From Bacteroidales bacterium GP4 (GTDB lineage Bacteria > Bacteroidota > Bacteroidia > Bacteroidales > Muribaculaceae): DNA of 16,113 nucleotides. The notes beneath the pieces are model-generated. The model had not been told where the DNA came from. It saw only the letters and a list, made by a program, of their open reading frames with translations, and did not search any database. A program made the position numbers and the translations under genes. Position 1 is the first letter of the stretch, and each line of letters starts with the position of its first letter. Shown one piece after another: positions 1 through 9,085 of this stretch. The stretch covers positions 1 to 16,113 of the forward strand of contig DAAL01000043.1 in the NCBI GenBank assembly GCA_001701065.1, written 5' to 3'.

Positions 1-537
1 ACAGGCGACCTCTCGGAACTTGCCCTCGGCTGGGCTACCTACAACGGCGACCACATGTCCATGTACGGCGTAAACGCCGGAGTGCCGAAAACTCTTGTGA
101 AGCATCTTGTAAGATGGTTTGCCGAAACTTCGGACAACGACCAAGTGAAGACTGTCCTTTACGACATCATCGACACACCCATAAGCCCCGAACTTATTCC
201 TGCTGACTCAGCCGGCAACATCACACAGAAAACCGAGGATCTCGTGGGACCCTACGAGCTTCATGATTTCTTCTTATACTACACTCTCCGTTACGGCTTC
301 TCGCCCAAAAAGATTTATTATCTTGCCACACATGCGTTTTCGGGGAAATTCGACGACGAGACCATCAAAAAATGGATAAGGACCTTCTTCCGCCGTTTCT
401 TTGCGCAGCAATTCAAGCGGTCATGCCTGCCTGACGGACCGAAAGTGGGAAGTGTGTGTTTGTCGCCGCGCGGCGATTGGCGAATGCCTTCCGACGCAAG
501 CAGCGCATTGTGGCTGAAAGAATGCGACGAGCTTTAA
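1..537 (+). CDS. nadE: Glutamine-dependent NAD(+) synthetase, C-terminal part (5' end outside window)
   Basis: This is the last 178 codons of a gene that is open from base 1 in frame 1 and stops with TAA at 535-537. NadE amidates nicotinic acid adenine dinucleotide to NAD+ in the cytosol, using ammonia released from glutamine by an N-terminal nitrilase-like domain that lies off the left edge. The visible part is the end of the NAD synthase domain. It opens with [19 protein letters not shown] and closes with the family's conserved tail containing [15 protein letters not shown] and [14 protein letters not shown]. The ATG at 55 is internal, because the reading frame and the conservation both continue upstream of it. 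Only 22 nt separate its stop from the stop of the convergent symporter gene. A short AAAGG/CCTTT repeat in that gap (539-560) could be a weak terminator, but the stem is only 5 bp. Family assignment is secure. Whether the missing part carries the glutaminase domain is inferred. Confidence 0.93.
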   Translation, partial: TGDLSELALGWATYNGDHMSMYGVNAGVPKTLVKHLVRWFAETSDNDQVKTVLYDIIDTPISPELIPADSAGNITQKTEDLVGPYELHDFFLYYTLRYGFSPKKIYYLATHAFSGKFDDETIKKWIRTFFRRFFAQQFKRSCLPDGPKVGSVCLSPRGDWRMPSDASSALWLKECDEL

Positions 538-559
538 GAAAGGATTCAACAAAAACCTT

Positions 560-1984
560 TTAATCCCAGCACTCGGTTTCGGACGCTATCTCAGGGATAG
601 TTGATGAATGATATACCGGGTTCTTGCCCTGCGCCCTCTGAGCACGATAGTCTTTGAGGCAGATAATCGCGTACCGTCCTAAAGCCATTATGGCGGCAAG
701 GTTGCATATGGTCATCAACGCCATGGTTATATCGGCGAAGCCCCACACTATATCGAGTGACGCTACAGCACCGAAATAGACCATCGCACCCACCACAAGA
801 CGGTAGACATTGATCATGACATTACTGTTGCGGATAAACCGCAGATTTGTCTCACCGTAATAATAGTTGGCGATGATGCTTGTGTACGCAAAGAAAAAGA
901 TTGCCACACTTACGAACACCGCTCCGTAGCCGTGTCCGCCAAGCTCCGCATCGAGCGCATGCTGGGTAAGCACAATTCCGTCGTGTCCGCTCTCGACAAG
1001 TCCGCTGCATAGAATGATGAAAGCGGTGCAGGTGCATATGAGCAATGTGTCAGTAAATACTCCAAGAGCCTGAATCAACCCCTGCTTCACAGGATGGCTC
1101 ACCGCCGCTGTAGCTGCGGCATTTGGAGTAGAACCCTCGCCTGCCTCATTGCTGAACAGACCTCGTTTAATACCCATGGTTATAGCCATGCCTACAGTTG
1201 CGCCGAAAGCCTGATTGAAGCCAAAAGCATTTTCTATAATCAATGAGAGGATTTCGGGAATACGCTGAATGTTCATTATGACTATCACAATGGCAAGAAT
1301 GATGTAAGCGACAGCCATCACAGGCACAATAATCTCACTGAAACGGGATATACGCTTTATGCCGCCCCATACCACTATAAGCGTCAGTAGAGTAAGCACG
1401 ATGCCTGTCCACTGGAACGGAACGCCGTAGGCATTGCTGAAAGCGTGGCTTATGGTGTTGGATTGCACCGAGTTGAAAGCGAGTCCGAATGTAAGTGTTA
1501 TAAGTACGGCAAAAGTAACAGCCCACCACCGTTGTTTCAGTCCCTTAAGAATATAGTAAGCAGGACCTCCTCGGAAAGAACCTTCACCTTTTATCTTAAA
1601 AAGCTGCGCCAATGTAGATTCTATAAACGAGCTTGAAGCACCAAGGAGCGCAATAACCCACATCCAAAAGATGGCTCCGGGACCGCCTATGGCAAGCGCA
1701 GTTCCCACTCCGGCGAGATTTCCGGTGCCTACACGGCTGGCGATGGATATGGCGAATGCCTGAAAAGACGTAACGGAATTATGCCCCTCGTGTTTATCGA
1801 CATTGGTGGATTTGTCAGGATTGACTGATGTCACCAAAAGCCGAAACATCTCCCCTATCATCCTGAACTGTACAAAACGGGTTCGCCATGTGAAATATAC
1901 GGCGGCGCACAACAGGAGCACCACAAGGATATAGTCGCTCAATACTCCGCTTATATCAGTTACTATTTTTTCCAATTCCTGCAT
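560..1984 (-). CDS. AGCS-family sodium:alanine/glycine symporter
   Basis: This 474-residue polytopic inner-membrane protein imports a small neutral amino acid (alanine or glycine in characterised relatives) with Na+. Family landmarks are visible: SIASRVGTGNLAGVGTA near residues 80-96, GGPGAIFWMW at 100-109, an FRGGPAYYI stretch at 137-145, and GLFSNEAGEGSTPNAAA at about 275-291. Roughly ten to eleven hydrophobic segments run through the protein, starting near residue 17, and the length fits the family. The ATG at 1984 is preferred because it begins directly before the first membrane helix and lies 6 nt after the tamB stop. That spacing makes this the second gene of a tamB operon, and no separate promoter box is visible between them. 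The gene converges on nadE. Substrate specificity cannot be read from the sequence, so no symbol is given; alsT, dagA and agcS are names used for relatives. Confidence 0.93.
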   Translation of the reverse strand: MQELEKIVTDISGVLSDYILVVLLLCAAVYFTWRTRFVQFRMIGEMFRLLVTSVNPDKSTNVDKHEGHNSVTSFQAFAISIASRVGTGNLAGVGTALAIGGPGAIFWMWVIALLGASSSFIESTLAQLFKIKGEGSFRGGPAYYILKGLKQRWWAVTFAVLITLTFGLAFNSVQSNTISHAFSNAYGVPFQWTGIVLTLLTLIVVWGGIKRISRFSEIIVPVMAVAYIILAIVIVIMNIQRIPEILSLIIENAFGFNQAFGATVGMAITMGIKRGLFSNEAGEGSTPNAAATAAVSHPVKQGLIQALGVFTDTLLICTCTAFIILCSGLVESGHDGIVLTQHALDAELGGHGYGAVFVSVAIFFFAYTSIIANYYYGETNLRFIRNSNVMINVYRLVVGAMVYFGAVASLDIVWGFADITMALMTICNLAAIMALGRYAIICLKDYRAQRAQGKNPVYHSSTIPEIASETECWD

Positions 1985-1990
1985 TGTATA

Positions 1991-4900
1991 TTATTGTTTG
2001 GTGGATTCGCCATCATGGTCCTTAGAGCCTATTTTCAGCCAATCGTCATCGTCAGGCACATCCACGGGTTCCGCATTTTCCTTTTTAGGAGTTTCTTCCT
2101 TTTTCTTTTTAAGACGGCGCAAAAATGAAAGGAAGCTGTCAAAGTCACGTTTGAAGATGACTCCCACCCCCTGAGTAGTTAACGCTGATTTCACGTAATA
2201 GTTTTGGTCATTGTAGCGATTGTAAGCTTTCAACCTTATATTTCCTGAACGGTTGAGGAGATACTCTATGTCGAAATCGCCTATAAACGAGTTGTTGTTC
2301 ATAGCCTTATCACGGTAGCCGAAGTTACCGTTAAAAAGCAGCCTGTTGTTCAGCAGATAACTTGACAAAGCAAGGTCGACCTCAGTGTCGCTGAAGTCGC
2401 CGCGGTCGCTTCGGATGCTCGGCGCAATGCTCCAATTGTCGCTCAGATGCCCTAACATCGAGGACAACTGCGAGGATATAGTGGATGATGCCACCGAGAA
2501 TAGCTCATTGCCTTTAGTGGTCGAAGCCATATAGTCAGGAGTATAGAAGCGGTTCAAAGCCAGCAAATAGATAATCTGCCTGTTCATCATGTCCTCGGTG
2601 CTTACAATACTTTTTACCTTCCTGTAAGTGTCCTGGGTCAAAGTGGGGAACTCCAAGTCAAATGATATATCGGGCTGCTGCATCTCACCATCCACTTTCA
2701 ACAGCGCATGTACCGGCACATTGGTGCGGTTCAGGTCGCGGTCCTGAAGGAATGACTCGTCAAGGTCGCTTAGATTGGCATTCACCTGATATATGGCATC
2801 AATGTCCAATTGCGCGGCATAGGGGTCGCCGTGGAATGCGATAGAACTTCCCGGCTTAATAGAAAAGTCCTTGATAATTATGTCCTGAAGAGTGAAGTTA
2901 TAGCTGCCCTGCGTCAATGTGTAGGTTCCGAACATCTTCAAGTCCTCGTCAGCCGAATTATATTCCATTCTCAGGTTGCCGTTACCTCTCGCTTTGATGC
3001 GGTCGCCTCCCACTGGATCCATCACAAGAATCATCTCAGCCTGAGGATTAACATCCACAAGCAGATTCATGCGATAGACTGACGAACTCTCTTCCTGCTG
3101 GTTCAAGCGTGCATAGTAATCCTTAAGCCGCCGGATATTAGCGGTCTGCGGATCTTCGACGGACAACAGCAAATTTCCTTTTATCTCGTCACGGTCATGG
3201 AATGTAAGGAACGTGTATTCCTCGGCTGCCTCAGTATCGGAAAGCACAAATGTAAACGATGACTGCGGAGCAGTGCGTATATTTACATTCATGTCGATAT
3301 ATCCCGGAACGCCTTTCACCGTAGCGCCGCCGTTGCAGAACACATGACCGTACCAGATGGGGTTAATCTTCTCGGTCACATCATAGCAGAGGAAATTATT
3401 GGCATCAAAAATATTGAATTCAAATTCCGGCTCTTTGAAGCATCTATGTGTCACCCATCCGGTAAGTTTTGCCGAATTGCCGTATTTGTCCTTAAGAACA
3501 ACGTCGCTGAAATCTATTCTTCCCGGAGTAAGATGAATGGAATCGCTGGTGGTGTAATAAGTATTGGTGAAGTCAAGCTTTATGCTTAAATCCTCAGCCC
3601 ACACCTCTCCCGTCATGTCGATAAGCTTAAATGTACCAAACAAGCGAGCCTCGCCGGTGGCAAAACCATCCACATCGGAGGTAAATGCTGACATGTAAGG
3701 CTTCATGAACTTCACATTCAGTTTCTCGGCTTTAAATTTGAAATCGAGCGATTCAGCAAGCGGAAATATCGCGCCATCCACATAAGAATGGTAGCCGTTA
3801 GGCTGAAGAATGTCAGCGACAATGTTTATGCCCTTGGTGTTATTGTCCCATGTGCTGATAATCTTAGCGTCGCCCATCAATGCATAGTTGTAGCTCAAAC
3901 TCTCCACATTAAGTCCGGGAGTAGCGATTCGAGGCTCCTCGGAAAACAGATTGGATGCATAGAAATCGCCGGTTGCGACTCCGCCAAACATCGCCGCATC
4001 AATGGCAAGAGTCTCAAACACATAGTCAAGGTCGATATTTCTAAGCTGTAGGCACAATTCATCCTCCGGATTGGACGAAGCAATGCCATTTATCTTTATA
4101 AACTGCTGGTCACGGCTCACATCGAAGTTATCGACTGAGTAAAATTTGAGCTTTGGCTGAGCCACTATAGTCGCCGGATGAATAGTCCAGATAGTGTCAT
4201 TTACTATGGCTTCGCTTTTGTTTATATTTATCAATGCCTCAAGTCCCGAATCATGAGAATTGGACAAGAATGAAGTCATGTCAATCTTACCCTTATAGGA
4301 GCGGGGATTATCGACATCCCAGTTAAACCGCATGTCAACCCTATCGTCCTGCGCCTCAGCACTTGCCACTAGATCCATCGCGCCTTTTTTGGAGGGGACA
4401 GTGGTGGTGAAATACAGTTGCGCGTTCTTGTCTTTTCCCTCCACAGTTACTTGAAGAGAAGTATTGTCGATGAATTTATCTTTGTTCAGAAGATAAGGTA
4501 TGTCAAGATTAGCTGACAGATATTCTTCATTAGAATTAAATGACCCGTTAAAAGTTATGTTTTTCAGAATCCTCACAGGAGTATTGATGAATTTCATCCA
4601 CTCCGCAGTAGTTTCGTTCTCTTTAATGTCGAAAGAGAATAGGACCTCTGACGGCGAATCGGACAAAGATTTACCTGCCGGAACCGGAATTAATGCAGGC
4701 AATGCCTGAGCAAGAGAATATTTAATCTGAGGGATTAAGCTTTTAAAGCGGTAAGTTCCTATTATCTGACCGTCAAAGATGTCGGAAGACACAGTCATAT
4801 ACTGGGGACTGGAACTGCCTGACGACAGAATGGAGAAACGATCCATGTGCACCCCGTTTCCTTCTTCGTTATGGAAAGTAAGGTGCTTTATATCCACACG

Positions 4901-6604
4901 TCCGTCAAGATTGTCAATATTAGGTCCATGAAGATTCACGTCAATATTGGAACTGAGGGCATATCCCTCATACTTGGGAAGCATCCCCAACAGAGAAGGC
5001 ACAAACTTGTATATATCTATATTTCCTTCCACTCTGTAGTCTTTTTTATTAGTGTCGACACGGGCTTCAGCCATGACGCTAAGAGCATCGTCATCGACCA
5101 ACAACCATCCGTCACACAAATTTCCGTTTTTAGTCACATGCGCGTTGATATCGCTGATATCGTGACCTTTGTACTCTACATGAGGAGCGAACAACTCTAC
5201 ATCTGCCCGATTGACAGCATTATTAGCCAACACGACATTACCGTGAACATCGAAAGCTATCTTCCCAAGACGTGTGTCAGGAAGCACTTCTGCCAGCCCT
5301 AAACTGTCGCTCTTGAATGTGCCGTCAATCAACAACGATTCCTTATCAGCAAGACCTTCCAGGCGGGCTTCAATGTTCAGCGATCCTATCCCGGTCATAA
5401 GGTCAAGACGTGAAAGTACATCATTGATTCCTCCGTCCACGTGTCCGGAAATATTGATATAATCCAACCGTGAAAGCGACTCCTTTTCATGAGGTTTAAG
5501 AGGAATCAGCGCATCGTAATAACGAAGTATGTCCTTAATGTCACAGTCAACATATAAATCCGGAATCTGAAATTCAGCCGATTTTATATCGGGCAGCCCT
5601 TTCACTTTGCCCGATACAGCGAAATCCACTCCTTTGTCACCGTTGTTAAGCTCCAACACTGAGATATTCAGGTCATCAACCGGACCTGTCACATCGACAT
5701 CAAGATATACAGGAGTGTTTATGGAGGACAACGCAGGCATGAAAGCCGACACATCGGTAGGTGTCACATAATTATCACCGCTTAGGACCAGATGGAAAGG
5801 CAATCGGGTTATTCTCTCCTTAAGGTCATCCCAGCTATTGTAATCCAGTTTAAACTCATCTATAGCCAGGCGTGATTTAGGCAAGAGAATTTCCAAGAGG
5901 TTAACCGACAGCCCTTTGTCGCTCACGTTGAACTTTCCGCTTAGGCTTTCAAGATTTATTCCCGATGCTTCTTTCAGCGAAAGCCTTTTAAGATCCACCC
6001 TATAATCGTCATTCTTTATTTTTGGCAATAGGATGTCAGCTTTCAGGTCATAAACCTTCAGATGGTTCTTATCTAACTTACCGTCCTCGGCAGGTTTTAC
6101 GTTTAAAACATCGTATGACACCCGTCCGCGACGTATCACTATATTATTGATGCGGACATCGTACTTTGTTGGCGGCTTATTTTTATCCTTGGGCGAAAAC
6201 TTGTCAATAATGGGCTGGATGTTCAACGGCGCACCTATAGAATCCCGGTATAGTCGTCCGTTCAACCCTATAATCTCGGCATGGGAAAATATCAACCGCT
6301 TATTGGCTATCAACCGATACAGCAAAACCCCTGCACCGAGCCGATCAACATGCAGAGCAGTGTCCCCCGGCGCAACAATGACATCGACATTGCGCATCGA
6401 AAGTTTGTTGAAAGGCTGGATATTGATGCTCCCTATTTTAACTTCTGCGCCGAGTAATGTCGAGAGTTCTTTTTCGCCTATGTCACGAATATTGTTCTGA
6501 ACGGAGTCCATGGAAAGGACCACATACAGTACCAAAGGTGCCCCAATAGCCAAAGCTAATACTGTAACTATTAAAGCCCTAATAATTTTATATATTGTTG
6601 TCAT
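1991..6604 (-). CDS. tamB: TamB-like translocation/assembly module protein (DUF490 C-terminus)
   Basis: This very large protein of 1537 residues has one N-terminal signal anchor (hydrophobic from about residue 9 to 31) and a long periplasmic region of repetitive beta-strand-like sequence of the AsmA/TamB kind. Known family members bridge inner and outer membranes as a hydrophobic groove and are implicated in phospholipid transport and outer-membrane protein assembly. The last 400 or so residues match the TamB/DUF490 domain, with GGDRIKARGNGNLRMEY, then FGTYTLTQGSYNFTLQ and IKPGSSIAFHGDPYAAQLDI, and near the end GVGVIFKRDFDSF. After this comes a hydrophilic, charged tail of about 40 residues with a KKKKEE run and a DDDD run. 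No TamA/BamA-type partner lies next to it in this window. It is transcribed divergently from tsaD and is followed 6 nt later by the AGCS symporter. The start at 6604 places the ATG just before the anchor helix. Several plus-strand open frames inside it are shadows. Confidence 0.92.
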   Translation of the reverse strand: MTTIYKIIRALIVTVLALAIGAPLVLYVVLSMDSVQNNIRDIGEKELSTLLGAEVKIGSINIQPFNKLSMRNVDVIVAPGDTALHVDRLGAGVLLYRLIANKRLIFSHAEIIGLNGRLYRDSIGAPLNIQPIIDKFSPKDKNKPPTKYDVRINNIVIRRGRVSYDVLNVKPAEDGKLDKNHLKVYDLKADILLPKIKNDDYRVDLKRLSLKEASGINLESLSGKFNVSDKGLSVNLLEILLPKSRLAIDEFKLDYNSWDDLKERITRLPFHLVLSGDNYVTPTDVSAFMPALSSINTPVYLDVDVTGPVDDLNISVLELNNGDKGVDFAVSGKVKGLPDIKSAEFQIPDLYVDCDIKDILRYYDALIPLKPHEKESLSRLDYINISGHVDGGINDVLSRLDLMTGIGSLNIEARLEGLADKESLLIDGTFKSDSLGLAEVLPDTRLGKIAFDVHGNVVLANNAVNRADVELFAPHVEYKGHDISDINAHVTKNGNLCDGWLLVDDDALSVMAEARVDTNKKDYRVEGNIDIYKFVPSLLGMLPKYEGYALSSNIDVNLHGPNIDNLDGRVDIKHLTFHNEEGNGVHMDRFSILSSGSSSPQYMTVSSDIFDGQIIGTYRFKSLIPQIKYSLAQALPALIPVPAGKSLSDSPSEVLFSFDIKENETTAEWMKFINTPVRILKNITFNGSFNSNEEYLSANLDIPYLLNKDKFIDNTSLQVTVEGKDKNAQLYFTTTVPSKKGAMDLVASAEAQDDRVDMRFNWDVDNPRSYKGKIDMTSFLSNSHDSGLEALININKSEAIVNDTIWTIHPATIVAQPKLKFYSVDNFDVSRDQQFIKINGIASSNPEDELCLQLRNIDLDYVFETLAIDAAMFGGVATGDFYASNLFSEEPRIATPGLNVESLSYNYALMGDAKIISTWDNNTKGINIVADILQPNGYHSYVDGAIFPLAESLDFKFKAEKLNVKFMKPYMSAFTSDVDGFATGEARLFGTFKLIDMTGEVWAEDLSIKLDFTNTYYTTSDSIHLTPGRIDFSDVVLKDKYGNSAKLTGWVTHRCFKEPEFEFNIFDANNFLCYDVTEKINPIWYGHVFCNGGATVKGVPGYIDMNVNIRTAPQSSFTFVLSDTEAAEEYTFLTFHDRDEIKGNLLLSVEDPQTANIRRLKDYYARLNQQEESSSVYRMNLLVDVNPQAEMILVMDPVGGDRIKARGNGNLRMEYNSADEDLKMFGTYTLTQGSYNFTLQDIIIKDFSIKPGSSIAFHGDPYAAQLDIDAIYQVNANLSDLDESFLQDRDLNRTNVPVHALLKVDGEMQQPDISFDLEFPTLTQDTYRKVKSIVSTEDMMNRQIIYLLALNRFYTPDYMASTTKGNELFSVASSTISSQLSSMLGHLSDNWSIAPSIRSDRGDFSDTEVDLALSSYLLNNRLLFNGNFGYRDKAMNNNSFIGDFDIEYLLNRSGNIRLKAYNRYNDQNYYVKSALTTQGVGVIFKRDFDSFLSFLRRLKKKKEETPKKENAEPVDVPDDDDWLKIGSKDHDGESTKQ

Positions 6605-6629
6605 CGTGATTTTACGAAATTCTTAACTA

Positions 6630-6637
6630 CAAAGTTA
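6630..6637 (-). promoter_or_regulatory. Predicted promoter -7 box for tamB (TAACTTTG)
   Basis: Read on the minus strand, these bases give TAACTTTG, an exact match to the Bacteroidota -7 consensus TAnnTTTG. It sits 26 nt upstream of the tamB ATG, implying a leader of roughly 20 nt. The -33 position (about 6658-6661) has no good TTTG; TTTA at 6660-6663 with a 22-nt spacer is the nearest candidate. No Shine-Dalgarno sequence is obvious, which is usual in this phylum. The call rests on motif match and position only. Confidence 0.55.
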
Positions 6638-6659
6638 CAACATTTTCAAATTTTAGGAG

Positions 6660-6667
6660 TAAATTTG
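6660..6667 (+). promoter_or_regulatory. Predicted promoter -7 box for tsaD (TAAATTTG)
   Basis: TAAATTTG followed by CA matches the Bacteroidota -7 consensus TAnnTTTG. It ends 18 nt before the tsaD ATG, so transcription would begin about 10-14 nt upstream of the start codon, giving a very short leader. The -33 region (about 6636-6639) is poor and overlaps the -7 box of the divergent tamB promoter. Confidence 0.55.
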
Positions 6668-6685
6668 CACTGAAAATTAGGAATT

Positions 6686-7702
6686 ATGGATTCAATCATC
6701 TTAGGAATAGAATCGTCATGTGACGACACCTCAGCAGCCATCATAAAAAACGGCGTACTGATGAGCAATGTTATAGCAAGCCAGAAAATTCATGAGGAAT
6801 ACGGCGGCGTGGTTCCCGAACTCGCTTCCCGAGCTCACCAGCAAAATATTGTTCCGGTAGTTGATACTGCCATAAAACGCGCCGGCATCGACAAGCATGA
6901 TTTATCAGCTATAGCCTTCACCAGAGGTCCGGGACTGTTAGGGTCGCTCTTGGTGGGAACATCATTCGCCAAAGGAATGGCGCTCGGGCTTGACATACCC
7001 ATGGTGGATGTCAATCACCTCCACGCCCATGTGCTTTCCCACTTCATTAAGCGCAACGAAGATGACATTGTGCCGGATTTCCCCTTCCTTACATTATTAA
7101 TATCAGGAGGAAATTCACAGATTATACTTGTAAAAAGTCCATTTGAGATGGAGATTCTGGGCAAGACCATCGATGATGCTGCAGGAGAGGCGTTTGATAA
7201 GTGCGCCAAAGTCATGGGGCTACCCTATCCCGGAGGTCCGCACATCGACAGACTTGCATCAGAAGGGGATTCCGAAAAGTTCAAATTCTCGAAGCCCCAT
7301 ATTCCGGGATTAGACTATAGTTTCAGCGGACTGAAAACATCATTCCTGTACACTATACGCGACAACAAAAGACTGGATCCGGACTTTATTGAGAAAAACA
7401 AAGCCGACTTAGCCGCATCGCTTCAGAAAACCATTATCGATATCCTTTTAGATAAACTGAAGAAGGCTGTAGAGATGACCCATGTGGATACAGTAGCCAT
7501 AGGTGGCGGCGTTTCAGCAAATTCCGGAATAAGGAAAGCGGTATCGGACTTCTGCAACGCAAGAGGACTCAAAGCATTTATTCCTCCCCGTGAATTCACG
7601 ACTGACAATGCCGCAATGGTGGCAATAGCCGGATATTTCAAATACAAAAATAACGAATTTTGTGATTTCGACGCTGTGCCCTATGCCCGTGTCACTGTAT
7701 AG
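6686..7702 (+). CDS. tsaD: tRNA N6-adenosine threonylcarbamoyltransferase TsaD
   Basis: TsaD transfers the threonylcarbamoyl group from TC-AMP to A37 of tRNAs that read ANN codons. In bacteria it works in the cytosol with TsaB and TsaE to make t6A. The 338-residue length is typical. The N-terminus ILGIESSCDDTSAAI is the ATPase-fold signature, and the metal-binding HLHAH motif is at residues 111-115 (His111 and His115). Further conserved elements are SGGNSQI, a DDAAGEAFDK motif near 163-172, SGLKTSF, the GGGVSANS loop, and TTDNAAMVA containing the late metal-ligand aspartate (about Asp307). All expected key residues are present, so it should be active. The ATG at 6686 directly precedes the conserved start and lies 18 nt after a promoter box. 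cinA follows 20 nt after its stop, suggesting co-transcription. The partners tsaB and tsaE are not in this window. Confidence 0.97.
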   Translation: MDSIILGIESSCDDTSAAIIKNGVLMSNVIASQKIHEEYGGVVPELASRAHQQNIVPVVDTAIKRAGIDKHDLSAIAFTRGPGLLGSLLVGTSFAKGMALGLDIPMVDVNHLHAHVLSHFIKRNEDDIVPDFPFLTLLISGGNSQIILVKSPFEMEILGKTIDDAAGEAFDKCAKVMGLPYPGGPHIDRLASEGDSEKFKFSKPHIPGLDYSFSGLKTSFLYTIRDNKRLDPDFIEKNKADLAASLQKTIIDILLDKLKKAVEMTHVDTVAIGGGVSANSGIRKAVSDFCNARGLKAFIPPREFTTDNAAMVAIAGYFKYKNNEFCDFDAVPYARVTV

Positions 7703-7722
7703 ATGAATAAAACCACACAACA

Positions 7723-8988
7723 ATGAATGTTTCAATAATAGCTATAGGCGACGAACTGCTTATGGGTCAGGTCATAGACACAAATTCAGGCGATCTCGCC
7801 CACCGCATGAACCCATCGGGATGGAGAGTGAACGATGTGCAAGTGGTTGCTGATAAAGCCGAGGATATAATAGAGGCTATCGAGAAAGGATTTGCCCACA
7901 GTGACGTGATCCTGACCACCGGAGGCCTTGGGCCCACAAAAGACGATATAACCAAAGCCACATTATGCCATTACTTCGGCGGCGAGCTTAAAGAGAATCC
8001 TGAAGTTTTAAAGAATGTGGAAAAGATAGTGACGGCACGCGGTCTTAAACTGAACGAACTTACCGCCGGTCAAGCCATTGTTCCCACATCATGCACTGTA
8101 ATACAAAACGACGTGGGGACCGCTCCCATCATGTGGTTTGAACGTGACGGCAAAGTGCTTGTCGCCATGCCGGGTGTTCCGTATGAAACAAGGGAGATGT
8201 TTGACAAAAAAGTATTTCCGCTGCTCCAGAACCGATTTGTGACTACCGAAAACATTGAGCACCGCACCGTGCAGGTGGTAGGTTACACGGAATCGCTTCT
8301 CGCCATGAAACTTTCCGAATGGGAAAATTCTCTCCCCGAATACCTTCACCTTGCTTATCTTCCACGTCCGGGGTTAGTGAGATTGCGAATCGACGGCACG
8401 CACAACGACAATACGTTTCTTATCAACGAGATAAACCGCTACCACATCCAACTGTGCCATCTGCTTGGTAATAATGTGATATGCGATGAAGACATTCCGC
8501 TTGAGGAACTTGTGCTTCTTGAGCTTAAGAATCTCGGGATGAAGATAAGCACAGCCGAAAGCTGCACCGGCGGCAATATCGCCCATCTACTGACCTCAGT
8601 GCCCGGAAGTTCGGCAGTGTACAACGGCAGCGTGGTCGCTTACAGTAACGACGTGAAAAGGAATATTCTCGGCGTGGGGGAAAACACCCTTGCTGAATTT
8701 GGCGCAGTAAGCGAACCTGTTGTAAAAGAGATGGCGGAAGGCGTAGCCAAAGCCCTCAACACCGACTTCGCCATAGCCACCTCAGGCATAGCCGGACCTG
8801 ATGGAGGCACTGCAACCAAGCCTGTAGGAACTGTGTGCATAGGTATAAAGACTCCCGAAGGAACGTTCTGCTACACTCACCGATTCCCCGGCAACCGACA
8901 GAGAGTTATCGTAAGAGCCTCTATGACAGCCCTTATTTTAGCTATAGAAAAGATAAAGTCCACCCCTCGCCGCCTGCACGACGAGTGA
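7723..8988 (+). CDS. cinA: CinA-family protein (MoCF-like domain plus NMN amidase domain)
   Basis: This 421-residue two-domain protein has the usual full-length CinA layout. The N-terminal molybdopterin-binding-like (COG1058) domain covers about residues 1-170, with IAIGDELLMGQVIDTNS at the start and ILTTGGLGPTKDDITK at 63-78. The C-terminal CinA_C domain covers about 258-412, with AESCTGG at 278-284 (Ser280 is the predicted nucleophile by analogy to PncC) and SGIAGPDGGT at 354-363. Characterised relatives hydrolyse nicotinamide mononucleotide to nicotinate mononucleotide, returning it to NAD synthesis, and in some members the N-terminal domain is an ADP-ribose pyrophosphatase. The old competence/damage-inducible label comes from Gram-positive operons and is not supported by context here. 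It probably forms an operon with tsaD (20-nt gap). No convincing terminator follows its stop before the tRNA promoter. Confidence 0.94.
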   Translation: MNVSIIAIGDELLMGQVIDTNSGDLAHRMNPSGWRVNDVQVVADKAEDIIEAIEKGFAHSDVILTTGGLGPTKDDITKATLCHYFGGELKENPEVLKNVEKIVTARGLKLNELTAGQAIVPTSCTVIQNDVGTAPIMWFERDGKVLVAMPGVPYETREMFDKKVFPLLQNRFVTTENIEHRTVQVVGYTESLLAMKLSEWENSLPEYLHLAYLPRPGLVRLRIDGTHNDNTFLINEINRYHIQLCHLLGNNVICDEDIPLEELVLLELKNLGMKISTAESCTGGNIAHLLTSVPGSSAVYNGSVVAYSNDVKRNILGVGENTLAEFGAVSEPVVKEMAEGVAKALNTDFAIATSGIAGPDGGTATKPVGTVCIGIKTPEGTFCYTHRFPGNRQRVIVRASMTALILAIEKIKSTPRRLHDE

Positions 8989-9035
8989 CATGTGAGGCGA
9001 TTACGCTAAAATTTGTCAAAAAAGGGATGATGGAT

Positions 9036-9067
9036 ATTGCATATGTAAAAAATTAGTCGTACCTTTG
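9036..9067 (+). promoter_or_regulatory. Predicted promoter of tRNA-Cys (ATTG - 20 nt - TACCTTTG)
   Basis: TACCTTTG at 9060-9067, followed by CAA, is an exact match to the Bacteroidota -7 box TAnnTTTG. ATTG at 9036-9039, one mismatch from the TTTG -33 element, is spaced 20 nt upstream. Transcription would start roughly 10-15 nt before the mature tRNA 5' end at 9086. The preceding 9001-9035 stretch is AT-rich with no gene. Confidence 0.65.
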
Positions 9068-9085
9068 CAACGCAAAACCCGAGAT

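Noticed and set aside
539..566. Possible bidirectional terminator between nadE and the AGCS gene (AAAGG/CCTTT or GGATT/AATCC)
   Set aside because: Both alternatives have only 5-bp, AT-rich stems with long loops, and they compete with one another. This is too weak to annotate as a terminator.
4847..5302. 151-codon plus-strand open frame inside tamB
   Set aside because: It lies opposite the well-supported tamB frame, has no family resemblance or promoter, and is one of many such shadows.
8835..9056. 73-codon frame overlapping the cinA end and running toward the tRNA promoter
   Set aside because: It begins in another frame of conserved CinA_C sequence and its downstream part overlaps the tRNA promoter. 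There is no sign of a real protein.
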